Origin: Paraburkholderia sprentiae WSM5005
GTDB lineage: Bacteria; Pseudomonadota; Gammaproteobacteria; Burkholderiales; Burkholderiaceae
Direction of reading: 5' to 3'
Assembly: GCF_001865575.2 (NCBI RefSeq)
Contig: NZ_CP017561.2
Location: 2,170,001 to 2,234,000 of the forward strand
Length of the DNA stretch: 64,000 nt
The translations under genes and the position numbers were made by a program. Shown one piece after another: positions 62,317-64,000 of the stretch. Each line of letters starts with the position of its first letter. The first letter of the stretch is position 1. The notes under the pieces are model-generated. The model was not told the origin of the DNA, did no database searches, and saw only the letters and a list, made by a program, of their open reading frames with translations.

Positions 62317-62369
62317 TACGCTTGTGCCGTTGGTCTCCAAAGCCCCTCGAATCTGTCCATCGCCACGTC

Positions 62370-64000
62370 ATGAAGAAGAACGAAGCACAAGCCGAAGCCC
62401 GCATCGAGCCGTACAAGCACCCCGCCGCCGGATGGGGCGCGCTGAAGTACGTCGCCATCAACCTGCTCAAGGAGAAGGTCGCTGGCGGCAACTACCGCAC
62501 GCTGCTCAAGCAGAACCAGCCTGACGGCTTCGACTGCCCCGGCTGCGCGTGGCCGGATCGCGAACACGCGTCCACGTTCGAGTTCTGCGAAAACGGCGTG
62601 AAGGCCGTGGCCGCCGAGGCGACAGGCAAGCGCGTGACGCCCGCGTTCTTCGAGCGGCATAGCGTCGCCGAGCTGATGACGCAATCGGACTTCGAGCTCG
62701 AGCAGCACGGCCGCCTGACCGATCCCCTCGTCTACGACGCCGCCCGCGACCGCTACGTGCCGATCGGCTGGGATGACGCATTCGAGCTGATCGCAAGTCA
62801 TCTGCAGCGCCAGGGCGATCCGAACCGCGCCGCTTTCTATACGTCGGGACGCGCGAGCAACGAAGCCGCGTTCCTGTACCAGCTGTTCGTGCGCATGTAT
62901 GGCACCAACAATTTCCCCGATTGCTCGAATATGTGCCACGAGGCGACCAGCCGCGGCCTGCCGCATACGGTCGGCGTGGGCAAGGGCACGGTCACGCTCG
63001 ACGACTTCGAACACGCGGACACGCTGCTGATCTTCGGCCAGAACCCGGCCACCAATCACCCGCGCATGCTCGGCGAGCTGCGCGAATGTGCGAAGCGCGG
63101 CGCCACGATCGTGTCGATCAATCCGCTGAAGGAGCGCGGCCTCGAACGCTTCGCGAGCCCCCAGCATCCGGTCGAAATGCTGACGATGGGCAGCACCAGG
63201 ATCAGCTCGGTGTTCATTCGCCCGAAGGTCGGCGGCGACTTCGCGCTGATCAAGGGCGTCGCCAAGCGCGTGCTCGAACTCGACGATGAAGCGCTCGCAT
63301 CGGGCCTCGAAGGTGTGCTCGACGTGGGCTTCATCGCCGAACACACGGTCGGCTTCGCGGCTTTCGCCGATGATCTGCGCGCCGAGCGCTGGGACACGAT
63401 CGTCGCCGAGGCAGGCGTGCCGCTCGACGAGGTGCTGAAGCTCGCCGATATCTATGTGAAGGGCCGCGCGGTGATCTCGACGTGGGGCATGGGTCTCACG
63501 CAGCACAAGAACTCGGTCGCGACGGTGCAACTGCTGTCGAACCTGATGATGATGCGCGGCAATATCGGGCGCCGCGGCGCGGGGCTGTGCCCGGTGCGGG
63601 GACACTCGAACGTGCAGGGTGACCGCACCGTCGGTATCGAAGAGAAGCCGACCGACGCGTTTCTCGACCGCCTCGGCGCGGCCTACGATTTCGAGCCGCC
63701 TCGCGAGCACGGACTCGATGTCGTCAACACGATTCAGGCGATGCTCGATGGCAAGGTGAAAGTGTTCATCGGCCTGGGCGGGAATTTCTCGATCGCGACG
63801 CCGGACACGCCGCGCACCTGGGCCGCGATGCGCGCGTGCGACCTGACCGTGCACGTGACGACGAAGCTCAATCGCAGCCACCTCGTGCATGGTCGCGACG
63901 CGCTGATCCTGCCGACGCTCGGGCGCACCGAGATCGATGTTCAGAACGGCGTGGCGCAAGGCGTCAGCGTCGAGGATTCGATGAGCATGGTGCACATCTC
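62370..64000 (+). CDS. FdhF/YdeP-type molybdopterin oxidoreductase (N-terminal part, runs off the right edge)
   Basis: At least 543 residues of a bis-molybdopterin-guanine-dinucleotide enzyme. It starts MKKNEAQAEARIEPYKHPAAG and carries the YdeP-type DGFDCPGCAWPDRE motif (about residues 52-65), then FYTSGRASNEAAFLYQLF, the CSNMCHEATS segment, LIFGQNPATNHPRM (cofactor binding) and NLMMMRGNIGRRGAGLCPVRGHSNVQGDRT. There is no N-terminal 4Fe-4S four-cysteine motif, which separates this group from formate dehydrogenase FdhF. The ATG at 62370 was chosen; the frame has no stop up to the window end, and the whole protein should be about 760 residues. Electron acceptor and substrate unknown. Confidence 0.88.
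   Translation, partial: MKKNEAQAEARIEPYKHPAAGWGALKYVAINLLKEKVAGGNYRTLLKQNQPDGFDCPGCAWPDREHASTFEFCENGVKAVAAEATGKRVTPAFFERHSVAELMTQSDFELEQHGRLTDPLVYDAARDRYVPIGWDDAFELIASHLQRQGDPNRAAFYTSGRASNEAAFLYQLFVRMYGTNNFPDCSNMCHEATSRGLPHTVGVGKGTVTLDDFEHADTLLIFGQNPATNHPRMLGELRECAKRGATIVSINPLKERGLERFASPQHPVEMLTMGSTRISSVFIRPKVGGDFALIKGVAKRVLELDDEALASGLEGVLDVGFIAEHTVGFAAFADDLRAERWDTIVAEAGVPLDEVLKLADIYVKGRAVISTWGMGLTQHKNSVATVQLLSNLMMMRGNIGRRGAGLCPVRGHSNVQGDRTVGIEEKPTDAFLDRLGAAYDFEPPREHGLDVVNTIQAMLDGKVKVFIGLGGNFSIATPDTPRTWAAMRACDLTVHVTTKLNRSHLVHGRDALILPTLGRTEIDVQNGVAQGVSVEDSMSMVHI

Noticed and set aside
60749..62524. 591-codon plus-strand open frame
   Set aside because: Antisense to the MocR-type regulator, which has full GntR and aminotransferase motifs.
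62298..63995. 565-codon minus-strand open frame near the right edge
   Set aside because: It is antisense to the molybdoenzyme gene, whose plus-strand translation shows many family motifs; the minus-strand product resembles no protein and is His/Arg/Ala-rich.
62370..64000. Formate dehydrogenase with selenocysteine
   Set aside because: No in-frame TGA, no N-terminal four-cysteine cluster motif, and the GFDCPGCAWP motif points to the YdeP group.

Overview
The window is high-GC chromosomal DNA from a betaproteobacterium of the family Burkholderiaceae, most likely Paraburkholderia or Burkholderia sensu lato. This rests on the very high GC third-position bias (long open frames antisense to almost every gene), the iscRSUA-hscBA cluster, the aceE-aceF-lpd operon with a lipoyl domain fused to E3, a phasin gene, glnA-ntrB-ntrC, and a YadA-type adhesin. 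It is mostly core metabolism; I see no phage, insertion sequence, CRISPR array, plasmid origin or rRNA.

Layout. 1-4.1 kb: Fe-S cluster assembly operon (iscR-iscS-iscU-iscA, then hscB) on the minus strand with IscR sites upstream, followed by a low-molecular-weight tyrosine phosphatase. 4.2-5.3 kb: two small secreted or lipid-anchored proteins. 5.4-8.6 kb: lactate utilisation genes lutB and lutA, divergent from an IclR-type regulator. 8.8-11.3 kb: a D,D-endopeptidase (PBP7 type) and the PHB granule phasin, separated by a long intergenic stretch with a perfect NtrC-type palindrome. 11.6-18.0 kb: pyruvate dehydrogenase complex, divergent from a PAS sensor kinase and FixJ-like regulator (18.2-21.4 kb). 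21.8-28.6 kb: folD, oligopeptidase A, cytosine deaminase, Asp/Glu racemase, initiator tRNA-fMet and exonuclease III. 28.7-35.3 kb: a prolyl oligopeptidase, then ntrC, ntrB and glnA with a sigma54 promoter and NtrC boxes. 35.7-40.5 kb: rhodanese, a CinA-type molybdopterin-binding protein, an EI24/CysZ-like protein, a sterol-desaturase-family enzyme and a secreted beta-propeller. 41.1-43.6 kb: a trimeric autotransporter adhesin behind an AT-rich region. 43.7-49.8 kb: hrpA divergent from argA with only 23 bp between them, then yggX with a structured leader. 50.5-58.6 kb: a ProP-like transporter, a three-gene membrane/phosphodiesterase cluster with a TMEM175-like channel, a cupin, a MerA-like flavoprotein and a GAF-PAS-GGDEF-EAL protein. 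58.8-64.0 kb: SH3 and LprI-like envelope proteins, a MocR-type regulator with a small winged-helix partner, and the 5' part of an FdhF/YdeP-type molybdoenzyme cut by the right edge.

Connections. The nitrogen regulators NtrB/NtrC are encoded here, and their likely targets include glnA in the same operon and, by inference from a perfect TGCACC-N5-GGTGCA site and a sigma54-like element, the phasin gene 20 kb away. The most unusual local architectures are the palindromic -10 element shared by hrpA and argA with both start codons at the predicted transcription starts, the tandem repeat plus two-tier hairpin ahead of yggX, and the terminator-like hairpin inside the isc cluster. All coordinates of motifs were read by eye; no database search or folding program was run.
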